A DNA stretch of 45,049 nucleotides from Acholeplasmataceae bacterium. GTDB taxonomy: Bacteria; Bacillota_I; Bacilli_A; Acholeplasmatales; Acholeplasmataceae. The position numbers and the translations under genes are program-made. Within the stretch, counting starts at the first letter, position 1. The number at the start of each line of letters is the position of its first letter. Location: positions 1 to 45,049 of the forward strand of contig RECG01000021.1 of assembly GCA_007692425.1 (NCBI GenBank), written 5' to 3'. The notes beneath the pieces were generated by a model that worked only from the letters and a program-made list of their open reading frames with translations, was not told where the DNA came from and searched no databases. Of the stretch, positions 32,157-39,407 are shown piece after piece.

Positions 32157-33209
32157 ATGAAACCTGATATCGGCTTTTTCGAAAAGTATCTTACCGGTTT
32201 TGTCTTGATCTGCATGATCATCGGGGTCAGCATCGGTGTCTTCCTGCCTGTCATTCCTGAAACCTTGTCTCGTTTTGAAGTCGCTTCGGTCAACATCCCA
32301 ATCGGCATCCTCATCTGGGTGATGATCTACCCGATGATGTTGAAAGTCGATTTCTTTTCCGTCAAACAGGTCGGCCGTGAACCAAAAGGGCTCTATCTGA
32401 CCTGGGTGGTCAACTGGCTCATCAAGCCGTTTACGATGTTCGGTATCGCCTATTTGTTTTTTTATGTCATTTTCAGCGCGATCATTCCACCCGGCCTGCA
32501 ACAGGATTATCTGGCAGGTGCCGTCCTTTTAGGTGCCGCACCATGTACAGCCATGGTCTTTGTCTGGAGCAGCCTGACACGTGGGAACCCCGCTTACACG
32601 CTGCTGCAAGTCGCCACCAACGATCTTATCGTACTGGTTTTGTTTGCACCGATTGTCGGATTGTTACTTGGCATCTCAGGGATCAGCGTCCCATGGTTGA
32701 CCTTGTTCTTATCCGTGTTTCTCTTTGTCGTCATTCCTTTGGTTGCAGCTTCGCTGACCCGGTACTTCCTTGTTTCAAAACGAGGCATTGATTATTATAA
32801 CAAACAGTTCATTCCCAAATTCCAGGCGGTCACCATCATGGGACTGTTGTTGACCTTGGTGTTGATTTTCTCTTTGCAAAGCGATCTGATCATCAATAAC
32901 CCTTTGCATATCTTCTTGATTGCCATCCCTTTGATCATCCAGACGTTTTTGATTTTCTTCATTGCATACCGTGCTGCAAAGATACTCAAACTGCCACATG
33001 ATGTCGCCGCACCGGCCGGTATGATCGGCGCCAGCAACTTCTTTGAACTCGCGGTCGCGGTTGCCATCGCCTTGTTTCCGTTGAATCCCGCTGTCGCCTT
33101 GGCCACCATTGTCGGTGTGCTGGTCGAAGTGCCGGTGATGTTGATGCTTGTCAAAATCGCCAATCGAACCAAACATTGGTTTCCAACCAAGAAAGAGGTG
33201 AAAGCATGA
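32157..33209 (+). CDS. acr3: Acr3-type arsenite efflux permease
   Basis: A 350-residue membrane carrier with ten predicted segments. The conserved cysteine C130 in GAAPCTAMVFVWS identifies Acr3 (BASS superfamily) rather than the unrelated ArsB. It pumps As(III) out using the proton gradient. The ATG at 32157 has GCGAGGTGA upstream; an in-frame ATG at 32142 would place that site inside the gene. Overlaps arsC by 4 bp. Confidence 0.94.
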   Translation: MKPDIGFFEKYLTGFVLICMIIGVSIGVFLPVIPETLSRFEVASVNIPIGILIWVMIYPMMLKVDFFSVKQVGREPKGLYLTWVVNWLIKPFTMFGIAYLFFYVIFSAIIPPGLQQDYLAGAVLLGAAPCTAMVFVWSSLTRGNPAYTLLQVATNDLIVLVLFAPIVGLLLGISGISVPWLTLFLSVFLFVVIPLVAASLTRYFLVSKRGIDYYNKQFIPKFQAVTIMGLLLTLVLIFSLQSDLIINNPLHIFLIAIPLIIQTFLIFFIAYRAAKILKLPHDVAAPAGMIGASNFFELAVAVAIALFPLNPAVALATIVGVLVEVPVMLMLVKIANRTKHWFPTKKEVKA

Positions 33210-33622
33210 AACGTATCAAAGTCGCCTATGTCTGCGTCCATAACAGTTGTCGCAGCCAGATGGCCGAAGCCCTGACCAAATTGTATGTCGCAGATTTTTT
33301 CGACGCTTATAGCGGTGGCACCGAAACCAAACCGCAAATCAACCAGGATGCCGTCCGCATCATCAAAACGTTGCACGGCGTCGACATGAACCAGACACAG
33401 CGTTCCAAACTGGTGGATGAACTGCCTGAAATCGATGTGCTGATCACGATGGGATGCAACGTTGAATGTCCATTCATCCCCTGCCAGTTCAGGGAAGACT
33501 GGGGTCTAGATGATCCGACCGGACATCCGGACGAGGTCTTTATCGATACGCAAGCTGTCATACTTGAAAAAATCCGTTCACTTAAAGACCGGATTTTGTC
33601 AAAAGAGATCGAAATCGTATAA
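33206..33622 (+). CDS. arsC: Arsenate reductase, thioredoxin-coupled
   Basis: Reduces As(V) to As(III) for export. The 138-residue protein has the low-molecular-weight phosphatase loop CVHNSCRS (nucleophile C10, with C15) and downstream cysteines C84, C88 and C93 (MGCNVECPFIPC), which supply the disulfide relay of the thioredoxin-linked ArsC class. GAAAGAGGTG precedes the ATG; start and acr3 stop overlap. Confidence 0.94.
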   Translation: MKRIKVAYVCVHNSCRSQMAEALTKLYVADFFDAYSGGTETKPQINQDAVRIIKTLHGVDMNQTQRSKLVDELPEIDVLITMGCNVECPFIPCQFREDWGLDDPTGHPDEVFIDTQAVILEKIRSLKDRILSKEIEIV

Positions 33623-33690
33623 TTGCATCTGGTGTTTCAACCGATAAAATGAAAATGCGGAATCATTCCTCTTTTCTTTTTGTTTTTTAG

Positions 33691-33699
33691 TGCTATAAT
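33691..33699 (+). promoter_or_regulatory. Extended -10 promoter of the UPF0316-like gene
   Basis: TGCTATAAT is a perfect extended -10, 18 bp before the start codon; the -35 region is poor. Confidence 0.6.
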
Positions 33700-33716
33700 A
33701 GTGAAGGTGATTTGTC

Positions 33717-34280
33717 ATGTTAGATATGATTTGGTCGTTTTTGACCGCGGTCCCCTTATGGGAACTGCTCCTGATTTTGTTTTCCAAGTCCATCGAGGTC
33801 TCAATCGGCACCACGCGTGTCATTTTGATTGGCAAAGGCTATCGCAAGCAAGGCGCAATCCTTTCTTTTTTCGAAGTGCTCCTTTGGGTGATCATCGCAT
33901 CCTATGTCATCAGCGGCATCATGGAGGCACCAATCAAAGCGATTGTTTATAGCCTTGGTTTCGCCATCGGCGTCTATCTTGGCGGTCTGATTGAAAGCCT
34001 GCTCGCCTTTGGCAAGGTGCTCATTCATGTCATTTGTGAAAAAGAAGAAGGACGTGCCATGGAAAAAACCATCCGTGAAGCAGGTTATGGCGTGACCAAC
34101 CTTCATGCCCACGGCCGCGATTCCGACAAATCAGTCTTGATGATTTTCGCCAACCGCAAAGGCAAGGATGACCTTGTCGACATCATCAACAAAGCCAATC
34201 CGAAGGCGATGATTGTCACCAACGAAGTGTCTGTCTTGAAAGGTGGACACATTACCTCTTGGCGCCGGATTGCAAAATGA
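33717..34280 (+). CDS. UPF0316/DUF2179-type membrane protein
   Basis: A 187-residue protein with three N-terminal hydrophobic segments (about 10-100) and a C-terminal soluble DUF2179-like domain (about 105-185). KSIEVSIGTTRVILIGKGYR and YSLGFAIGVYLGGLIE match the UPF0316 family. Function unknown. AAGGTGA lies upstream; the gene has its own promoter, with the tRNA gene following. Confidence 0.82.
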   Translation: MLDMIWSFLTAVPLWELLLILFSKSIEVSIGTTRVILIGKGYRKQGAILSFFEVLLWVIIASYVISGIMEAPIKAIVYSLGFAIGVYLGGLIESLLAFGKVLIHVICEKEEGRAMEKTIREAGYGVTNLHAHGRDSDKSVLMIFANRKGKDDLVDIINKANPKAMIVTNEVSVLKGGHITSWRRIAK

Positions 34281-34288
34281 CTTTTCGG

Positions 34289-34316
34289 TTGTAATCTTTC
34301 CAAAAGTATGTATAAT
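34289..34316 (+). promoter_or_regulatory. tRNA-Val promoter
   Basis: TTGTAA (34289-34294), 16-bp spacer, TATAAT (34311-34316), 11 bp before the tRNA. Confidence 0.75.
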
Positions 34317-34327
34317 AGTAAGTGGCC

Positions 34328-34402
34328 GGAGTTATAGCTCAGCGGGAGAGCATCTGCTTGACGTGCAGGGGGTCGGGGGTTCGAATCCCTCTAACTCCAC
34401 CA
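34328..34402 (+). tRNA. tRNA-Val (anticodon GAC)
   Basis: A 75-nt cloverleaf. The acceptor stem GGAGTTA pairs with TAACTCC, the D arm is GCTC/GAGC, and the anticodon stem TCTGC/GCAGG holds loop TTGACGT, giving anticodon GAC. The T arm has the GGTTCGAATCC core, and the 3' CCA is encoded. It reads GUC and GUU. A single tRNA with its own promoter and terminator. Confidence 0.95.
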
Positions 34403-34412
34403 TCAGACAGAC

Positions 34413-34433
34413 ACGGCTTTCGAGCCGTTTTTA
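34413..34433 (+). terminator. Terminator after tRNA-Val
   Basis: ACGGCT-TTCG-AGCCGT perfect stem capped by a stable UUCG tetraloop, followed by TTTTTA. Confidence 0.88.
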
Positions 34434-34493
34434 TTTGTTTGACTTGGTTGATCAACATACTAAGGACCAACAATCCATCACGCAGATAAACCA

Positions 34494-34502
34494 TGATATA
34501 AT
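34494..34502 (+). promoter_or_regulatory. Extended -10 promoter of the E1-like/ubiquitin-like pair
   Basis: TGATATAAT perfect extended -10, 65 bp before the start codon. Confidence 0.55.
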
Positions 34503-34567
34503 GAAAGAAGCGAAACATTTCATGCCATCATTCATCATGACGGGCATCAAATTTTGGAGAAAAACCG

Positions 34568-35284
34568 ATGAACAAGCCATTTGAAAAGAATTTCGGCATC
34601 ATCACCCAACATGATTTTCTAAAACTTCGGAACATCCGTGTTTTGATTGTCGGTCTGGGTGGGCTGGGTGGACATATTGCCAACAACTTGGTCAGGCTGG
34701 GTGTCATGAGCATCGACATGTGCGACCATGATGCCTTTGAGATCACCAATCTCAACAGACAGCTTTTTTCTTCGCACGCGACCATCGGACAATACAAGGT
34801 TGACGTGGTGAAGGCATCCTTGTTGGCCATCAATCCGGATATCAACGTCAATATTGACGCTGTCCGTGTCCAAGAACTGGATGATCATGTGTTTGACAAC
34901 ATCGATCTAATGATTGATGCCGTTGATGATATCGCCACGAAGCTTTATCTTGAACATGTTGCCTGCAAACACGGCAAGCCATTGCTTCATGGAGCCGTTG
35001 CAGGCTGGTATGGCCAGATAGGTCTTGTCATGCCGGAATCGTATTTGTTACAGGAACTCTATCAAGGTAAACATCAGGGATTGGAACGGATACTTGGAAG
35101 TCCGACATTCACGCCAGCAGTGGTCGCCAGCATGATGACATGTGAGTTCGTCAAATACATCATGGGTCATGAACAAGCGCTGATCAACAAAATCATGATG
35201 ATTGACCTCTTGAACCATGACTATCGTGTTTTGCTCGAGCATCAGCCTGAAAAATCAGTTCGAAAGGAGAAACGTTCATGGTGA
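34568..35284 (+). CDS. ThiF/MoeB/HesA-family E1-like adenylyltransferase
   Basis: A 238-residue protein of the E1 superfamily, which adenylates the C-terminal glycine of a small sulfur carrier. The ATP site is VLIVGLGGLGGHIANNLVRLGV, then DHDAFEITNLNRQLF with the conserved Arg, K near YKVDVVKA, and IDAVDDIATK with the metal-binding Asp. The two CxxC zinc pairs of classical MoeB and ThiF are absent. The partner is almost certainly the overlapping ubiquitin-like gene. No thiazole, molybdopterin or cysteine-pathway gene is nearby, so the pathway is open. Confidence 0.88.
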   Translation: MNKPFEKNFGIITQHDFLKLRNIRVLIVGLGGLGGHIANNLVRLGVMSIDMCDHDAFEITNLNRQLFSSHATIGQYKVDVVKASLLAINPDINVNIDAVRVQELDDHVFDNIDLMIDAVDDIATKLYLEHVACKHGKPLLHGAVAGWYGQIGLVMPESYLLQELYQGKHQGLERILGSPTFTPAVVASMMTCEFVKYIMGHEQALINKIMMIDLLNHDYRVLLEHQPEKSVRKEKRSW

Positions 35285-35526
35285 CAGTTCGTTTTCTCAA
35301 TCTTCTAAGAAGCACATACAAGGTGGAACAAATCGAAGTTGAATCAGGAAGCGTCCGTTCCATCATTGCGCAAATCATCAGCAAGGTGCCAGACATGCGT
35401 GAAGAGGATTTTGAACAAGCGGTGTTATTCGTCAATCAAGTGAAAGTCATGCACGTCAGCCGTTATGATGACATGATTAACGATGGTGATGTCGTCGTAT
35501 TCACCCATTTTATCGGTGGTGGTTAG
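35278..35526 (+). CDS. MoaD/ThiS-like ubiquitin-fold sulfur carrier
   Basis: An 82-residue protein with a beta-grasp pattern and a C-terminus that ends exactly in FIGGG, so a di-glycine is exposed without processing, as in MoaD and ThiS. It overlaps the E1-like gene by 7 bp and has a GAAAGGAGA ribosome binding site. Length and the SRYDDMINDGDVVVFTHFIGGG-like tail favour MoaD over ThiS, but the acceptor is unknown. Confidence 0.88.
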   Translation: MVTVRFLNLLRSTYKVEQIEVESGSVRSIIAQIISKVPDMREEDFEQAVLFVNQVKVMHVSRYDDMINDGDVVVFTHFIGGG

Positions 35527-35557
35527 GCAGATGAACTTTGATGGTCGTCATCAATAA

Positions 35558-35588
35558 AAAAAGCATCTGGGTTTGCCAGATGCTTTTT
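35558..35588. terminator. Bidirectional terminator between moaD-like and pgsA-like genes
   Basis: AAAAAGCATCTGG (35558-35570) and CCAGATGCTTTTT (35576-35588) form a perfect 13-bp stem with A- and T-runs, usable from both sides. Confidence 0.9.
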
Positions 35589-35593
35589 AATGA

Positions 35594-36235
35594 TTAAATC
35601 TTGCTGTCGGATTTGACATGCTCCATGGCGGCTTGTCGGGCTTTTTCAAGCAATGCTTCGAATTCAGCCCTTCTTTTTTTAGCAATTAGATGAAAAATGG
35701 ATTTGGTGTCGACATCGACATGGCCGAACCGGATGAAAATCCAAATTGTTTCCAAGAGACCGAAGATGAAGACAATCAAGACTGCAGAGACGAAGAGCGT
35801 TGTGTTGAAGAGAAAGGACATGATGACCAGAAAGTAGACCAAGACGGCGTTGAATCGCAAGAGGGATGTATGCAACATCATCGGTTTGCCACAACGCAGG
35901 AAAGAGACGAGAAATGATGTCAGATACACAATGAAGAAACCGATTAAAAGCAATAAGTTAGGTTCGAGGTATTGTGGAAACAAACGGTAGAAGAACCAGG
36001 CGATCGACAAATAAAAAAACATGTCGGCAACAGTATCCAAAATTTTGCCCAAGGTGGTCACCTGATTGAGCAGTCTTGCAAAATAGCCGTCAAGTGCATC
36101 CGTCAATCCGATGATGATAAAGCCGATCAAAAAAGCCATGAGCCAATCTTGCAAGATAAAAATATACAACAATGGTGTTGTTAACAAGCGTAACATGCTC
36201 AGTATGTTTGGAACATTAAGCCAATCTTTTTTCAT
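35594..36235 (-). CDS. CDP-alcohol phosphatidyltransferase
   Basis: A 213-residue membrane enzyme that transfers a phosphatidyl group from CDP-diacylglycerol to an alcohol. The full active-site signature is present: D46, D49, G50, A53, R54, G63, D67, D71 (in TDALDGYFAR and LGKILDTVAD). It resembles PgsA, but the acceptor cannot be fixed by eye. The ATG at 36235 is chosen for the AAGGAG site 7 nt upstream; 22 further in-frame codons upstream look non-coding. A charged C-terminal tail (about 185-213) follows the last membrane segment. Confidence 0.9.
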   Translation of the reverse strand: MKKDWLNVPNILSMLRLLTTPLLYIFILQDWLMAFLIGFIIIGLTDALDGYFARLLNQVTTLGKILDTVADMFFYLSIAWFFYRLFPQYLEPNLLLLIGFFIVYLTSFLVSFLRCGKPMMLHTSLLRFNAVLVYFLVIMSFLFNTTLFVSAVLIVFIFGLLETIWIFIRFGHVDVDTKSIFHLIAKKRRAEFEALLEKARQAAMEHVKSDSKI

Positions 36236-36353
36236 TAGCAGACTCCTTGGCTGTGTCTGATGTCGATACGTCGGCACGATTACACAAGATGACAACATCA
36301 ATCAATAATCTATCTTAACACAAAATACGTTAGTTTGCGAATGAAACGTTTAC

Positions 36354-36390
36354 AATCATGATCATGAAGGCATGATAAATCATGATCATC
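36354..36390 (+). repeat. Paired CATGATCATG palindromes
   Basis: A CATGATCATG-type palindrome occurs twice (about 36357 and 36381) in the 200-bp divergent region between the pgsA-like and mrpE genes, with further ATGAT repeats near 36372 and 36392. Possible protein-binding sites; no family can be named. Confidence 0.3.
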
Positions 36391-36434
36391 AATGATAAAA
36401 TCATTGAAAAAGAAAGAACAAATGATCGGTGTTG

Positions 36435-36443
36435 TGTTATACT
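36435..36443 (+). promoter_or_regulatory. Extended -10 promoter of mrpEF
   Basis: TGTTATACT, an extended -10; no -35 at normal spacing. Confidence 0.5.
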
Positions 36444-36503
36444 ATGGTTGGTTGATTCGATTCTCAGAAACAATTTAACATAAGAGAGGTATCAAAAGTC
36501 ATC

Positions 36504-37001
36504 ATGTCAAAAAAACATGGTGCAGCGCTTATGTTTGTCTCGCTGCTCATCTTTTGGTTGATTTTGGCCGCACGGTTTGATTGGACGACGATCATCGCCG
36601 GTTTTTTTGTGTCACTATTGATTGTTTTTTATAACCTTGACTTGATATTCAACAACCAAGAAGCGACCACCTTGACTGTTAGAGCCTTGAAAGCTTTGAT
36701 CGTGCTGGTTTTCGTCTTGGTTTTTAATGTCATCAAGGCCAATTTCCAGGTAGCAAAAATTGTGTTGAGTCCAAAGATGCCGATTCATCCGGGCTTCAAA
36801 ACCATCCGTCAACCGCTTAAAAAGGAACTCAATCAGGCGTTGTTTGGCAATGCGATCACCTTGACGCCCGGGACATTGACTGTCGACATGAACCAGGATG
36901 AAATCATCATCCATGGTTTGCGGGTTGAACATATTCAAGATGTGCAAGGCAGTCGGATGGAACAAGCATTCATCCGCCTTGAAGGGGAGGAAAAACCATG
37001 A
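36504..37001 (+). CDS. mrpE: MrpE/MnhE-like cation antiporter subunit
   Basis: A 165-residue protein with two or three N-terminal membrane segments and a C-terminal cytoplasmic domain containing NAITLTPGTLTVD, the hallmark of MrpE. In complete Mrp systems it belongs to a seven-subunit Na+/H+ antiporter; here only E and F are present. AGAGAGG lies upstream, and the stop overlaps mrpF by 4 bp. Confidence 0.9.
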   Translation: MSKKHGAALMFVSLLIFWLILAARFDWTTIIAGFFVSLLIVFYNLDLIFNNQEATTLTVRALKALIVLVFVLVFNVIKANFQVAKIVLSPKMPIHPGFKTIRQPLKKELNQALFGNAITLTPGTLTVDMNQDEIIIHGLRVEHIQDVQGSRMEQAFIRLEGEEKP

Positions 37002-37255
37002 TTGTCAATGCTTTGGTGGTTGCCGCTATCATCATGGTCTTGTTGACCTTTGTCGGTTTGTATCGCGCCTTCAAGGGACCGACCGCTGCTGACCGCGTGG
37101 TGGTGATCAACATGATCACGACCAAGGTGACCGTCATCACCATCGGCATGTTCAACCGTCGTTATGAGTCGAGCATCATTAAAAGTGATGCGTTGATCTA
37201 TACGACTTTCATCACGTTGATTCTCTTGTTTATGTTCATCTTCGGTGTCATCTGA
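36998..37255 (+). CDS. mrpF: MrpF/MnhF-like subunit
   Basis: An 85-residue protein with three membrane helices. RAFKGPTAADRVVVINMITTK matches the GPTxxDRxxxxN signature of MrpF. The usual next gene, mrpG, is absent, and a terminator follows directly. MrpF homologues have been linked to bile-acid efflux in some bacteria, an alternative role. Confidence 0.9.
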   Translation: MIVNALVVAAIIMVLLTFVGLYRAFKGPTAADRVVVINMITTKVTVITIGMFNRRYESSIIKSDALIYTTFITLILLFMFIFGVI

Positions 37256-37288
37256 AAAAAAAAGTAAAGCAGCCGCTTTACTTTTTTA
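37255..37288. terminator. Bidirectional terminator between mrpF and the PfkB-type gene
   Basis: A long A-run plus GTAAAGC-AGCC-GCTTTAC plus a T-run makes a perfect hairpin usable on both strands. Confidence 0.88.
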
Positions 37289-37289
37289 A

Positions 37290-38414
37290 TCAAATGTTGT
37301 CTTCCGCCCAGTCGATGATGAACCTGATCAAGTCCTCAAAGGTGGGACTATGGGCGTGACGGACGTAATAACCACTGGTCGCCATGCCTGTCAAAAGCGC
37401 GTCACCAGGCGAGAGAGCAAGCAGCAAACCGAGCACGAATCCGGCGTTGAAATTATCACCGGCACCGGTGGTCAGCTTTGGTTTACTGACAAAGGGACCC
37501 ATCGCTTCGGTATAAGTGCCATGCATGACAAGTGATGAGCGGTCAACCGGATGAATGACGACGGCATCGATGTTGAGGTGATCATAAAGGGCTGTGTTGA
37601 CAGCTTCTAATGAAATGGTCATGTCAGCCAGTTTCTTGAGGTCGAAAAGACCTAGGACAGCAGAGATGTCATACGCTTCCTTCTTGTTAAGACCGAGCAC
37701 GACAAAGAAGCGCGTCTTGAATTGTTTAAGCAGATCGAGTGCTTCCCTGATTTCCTGATGTTCGCGTTTTTCCGGGTCGGCCAGATCGACAAAGAAGACT
37801 GGTTTTTGTTGTTTTTCGGCAAGCAGCGGCAAGATTTCGTTGATGAGTTGCTGCCACAGGGAAGTCATATGAGGCAACATCGACCAGTTGACATTGGCGA
37901 CCAGGTCGGCCCCTGACAACAAGGCCACCAGACGATCTTTGCCAAGCGTCTCCATCAAACGTGCATAGGTGATGTCTCGAAGTGATGACATTTTGCCAAG
38001 CATGACTTTGCCATCATCAAACTCAAGCGCATCGGTGTGACCCGGTGCGGCAATTGAATAAAGGCTGATGTTGTCAGCCAGCGGCATGAACACATCATCG
38101 ACCGAAGGATGACCGAGCGCACCGATGTAACTGATATCAGCCTTGTGCATGGCCAACGCTTGCGTCATGATCGGTCCGTTACCACCGATTTTCTTTTGTA
38201 CCGAATGAAGTTCGATGTTGGTTGAAAGGCCACTGGCACGTTCGATGCGTGCGGCCAGTTTGATAATTGTATCGATCCGGCTGAAGTGATCCGCATCGAT
38301 TCGTTTGTCGACGACATGGTTGATTTCATCAATGAATCCGTCGAAACCGATGACCATCCGTAAAGAGGAAGGGTCTTTGGTGGTCAATATTTTGGCAAGT
38401 TTGCGTTTGTCCAT
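37290..38414 (-). CDS. PfkB-family carbohydrate kinase
   Basis: ATP-dependent kinase of the ribokinase/PfkB family; 374 residues, longer than most (about 310). The N-terminal GFDGFIDEI and KKIGGNGPIMTQAL segments match the family's first signature and TTGAGDNFNAGF (catalytic D320) the second. The substrate is unknown. The ATG at 38414 is the only usable start because TGA is in frame two codons earlier. Its Shine-Dalgarno lies 22 nt away with a hairpin in between (see that entry). Confidence 0.9.
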   Translation of the reverse strand: MDKRKLAKILTTKDPSSLRMVIGFDGFIDEINHVVDKRIDADHFSRIDTIIKLAARIERASGLSTNIELHSVQKKIGGNGPIMTQALAMHKADISYIGALGHPSVDDVFMPLADNISLYSIAAPGHTDALEFDDGKVMLGKMSSLRDITYARLMETLGKDRLVALLSGADLVANVNWSMLPHMTSLWQQLINEILPLLAEKQQKPVFFVDLADPEKREHQEIREALDLLKQFKTRFFVVLGLNKKEAYDISAVLGLFDLKKLADMTISLEAVNTALYDHLNIDAVVIHPVDRSSLVMHGTYTEAMGPFVSKPKLTTGAGDNFNAGFVLGLLLALSPGDALLTGMATSGYYVRHAHSPTFEDLIRFIIDWAEDNI

Positions 38415-38442
38415 AAGTCAAGCCGGCAAGCCGGCGCTCCTT
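38415..38442 (-). promoter_or_regulatory. Hairpin between Shine-Dalgarno and start codon of the PfkB-type gene
   Basis: Minus strand reads AAGGAG (38442-38437), C, GCCGG-CTTG-CCGGC (38435-38422), TTGACTT, ATG. Linear spacing is 22 nt; folding the 5-bp GC stem reduces it to about 8 nt. Confidence 0.65.
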
Positions 38443-38470
38443 TCATAAGCTGGACATGCGTCCACATATT

Positions 38471-38479
38471 AGTATATCA
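38471..38479 (-). promoter_or_regulatory. Extended -10 promoter of the PfkB-type gene
   Basis: Minus strand TGATATACT, 57 bp before the start codon. Confidence 0.5.
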
Positions 38480-38508
38480 AAAGAAGTCAGATGACGCATA
38501 ACAAAATG

Positions 38509-38535
38509 AAAAAAGGTCTTACGGGAAGACCTTTT
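38509..38535 (-). terminator. Terminator after the DUF2784 gene
   Basis: AAAAGGTCTT and AAGACCTTTT (38511-38520, 38526-38535) form a perfect 10-bp stem, which ends in TTTTTT on the minus strand and touches the stop codon. Confidence 0.85.
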
Positions 38536-38960
38536 CATGTTTTTTGGTTGAGACGCTTGAACCGTGGCGGCACCAGGATGAGTGTCAAAAGGACAACCGA
38601 TGCAAAACCGACATGCAAAACGGTGAAGAACCAAGGCGGGAAGTTGTAAAAAACAAGCATGCGCAACAACCGACCAATAAAGGAAATATCCCATTCGGCC
38701 ACCTGACCGGCCATTTCGCGCAATTGATACTCCCAGATGGTCAATGGGCAGAGCACGCCGAAAATGGCCTGCATGGCCACCACCAGGATGGACAGGAAAT
38801 GGATGACACGAAAAATCGGGTTACGGATGAAGCCCCAGCGAAAAATCCAACCCAGGACAATGACGACCTGGCCGAGGACAACAAACATGACATACATGAA
38901 ATGAAATCCGACGATGATATCCGCCAACAAGGCATAGGCATTCAAATTAAGCAAAGTCAT
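38535..38960 (-). CDS. DUF2784 family membrane protein
   Basis: A 141-residue protein with four hydrophobic segments. NPIFRVIHFLSILVVAMQAIFG followed by CPLTIWEYQLR is the DUF2784 signature. Function unknown. The ATG at 38960 has GGTGGAGGTG upstream; a GTG five codons earlier overlaps that site. It has its own promoter and terminator. Confidence 0.88.
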   Translation of the reverse strand: MTLLNLNAYALLADIIVGFHFMYVMFVVLGQVVIVLGWIFRWGFIRNPIFRVIHFLSILVVAMQAIFGVLCPLTIWEYQLREMAGQVAEWDISFIGRLLRMLVFYNFPPWFFTVLHVGFASVVLLTLILVPPRFKRLNQKT

Positions 38961-38979
38961 GTTGAACACCTCCACCCTG

Positions 38980-39009
38980 ATTATACCTTATCCACTGAAA
39001 AAGATGCAA
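38980..39009 (-). promoter_or_regulatory. Promoter of the DUF2784 gene
   Basis: Minus strand TTGCAT, 18-bp spacer, TATAAT (38985-38980). Confidence 0.6.
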
Positions 39010-39037
39010 ATTTGATGATGAAAAAACGGGTCAAATG

Positions 39038-39046
39038 TGTTAAAAT
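39038..39046 (+). promoter_or_regulatory. Extended -10 promoter of the small membrane protein and MFS genes
   Basis: TGTTAAAAT, the same element as before the trk operon. A TATAAT nearby at 39050-39055 is an alternative. Confidence 0.4.
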
Positions 39047-39133
39047 GGATATAATCCATCATATGTTGATTTCAGACAATCATCCACTTTTATCATGATG
39101 ACACCATCATGTCATGATTATGGAGGAGCGACG

Positions 39134-39370
39134 ATGAAACAGACTGGACATGAAGAGAAGAAAGAGAAGATAAACGGTCAGGACAGTGCGGACCGTGAAT
39201 CAATGCGTGAACGCATCGAGAACAGGCAAGGCACGGAATTGTCCGACAAGGTCTGGCTGAGCCGGTCAAGGGCCAACAAGCCACGCCGGTTCATCATCGA
39301 AGTCTTGTTGCTTCTGGTGTCGTTGACCATCGTTTTTTTGCTAATCATTTTTCTCTTGTCATCACGTTGA
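39134..39370 (+). CDS. Small single-pass membrane protein
   Basis: A 78-residue protein that I do not recognise. Residues 1 to about 50 are very hydrophilic and charged (many K, E, R), and residues 54-75 are one hydrophobic helix (FIIEVLLLLVSLTIVFLLII), so it is tail-anchored with the N-terminus probably inside. GGAGGAGCG precedes the ATG at 39134. It lies 37 bp before an MFS exporter and probably shares its transcript. Confidence 0.7.
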   Translation: MKQTGHEEKKEKINGQDSADRESMRERIENRQGTELSDKVWLSRSRANKPRRFIIEVLLLLVSLTIVFLLIIFLLSSR

Positions 39371-39407
39371 CCACGTGATGTTTATTAATCCCAATCAGGA
39401 GTAAGAC

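Noticed and set aside
34243-34584. Open frame running through the tRNA-Val gene
   Set aside because: The same bases form a complete tRNA cloverleaf with promoter and terminator; the frame has no ribosome binding site.
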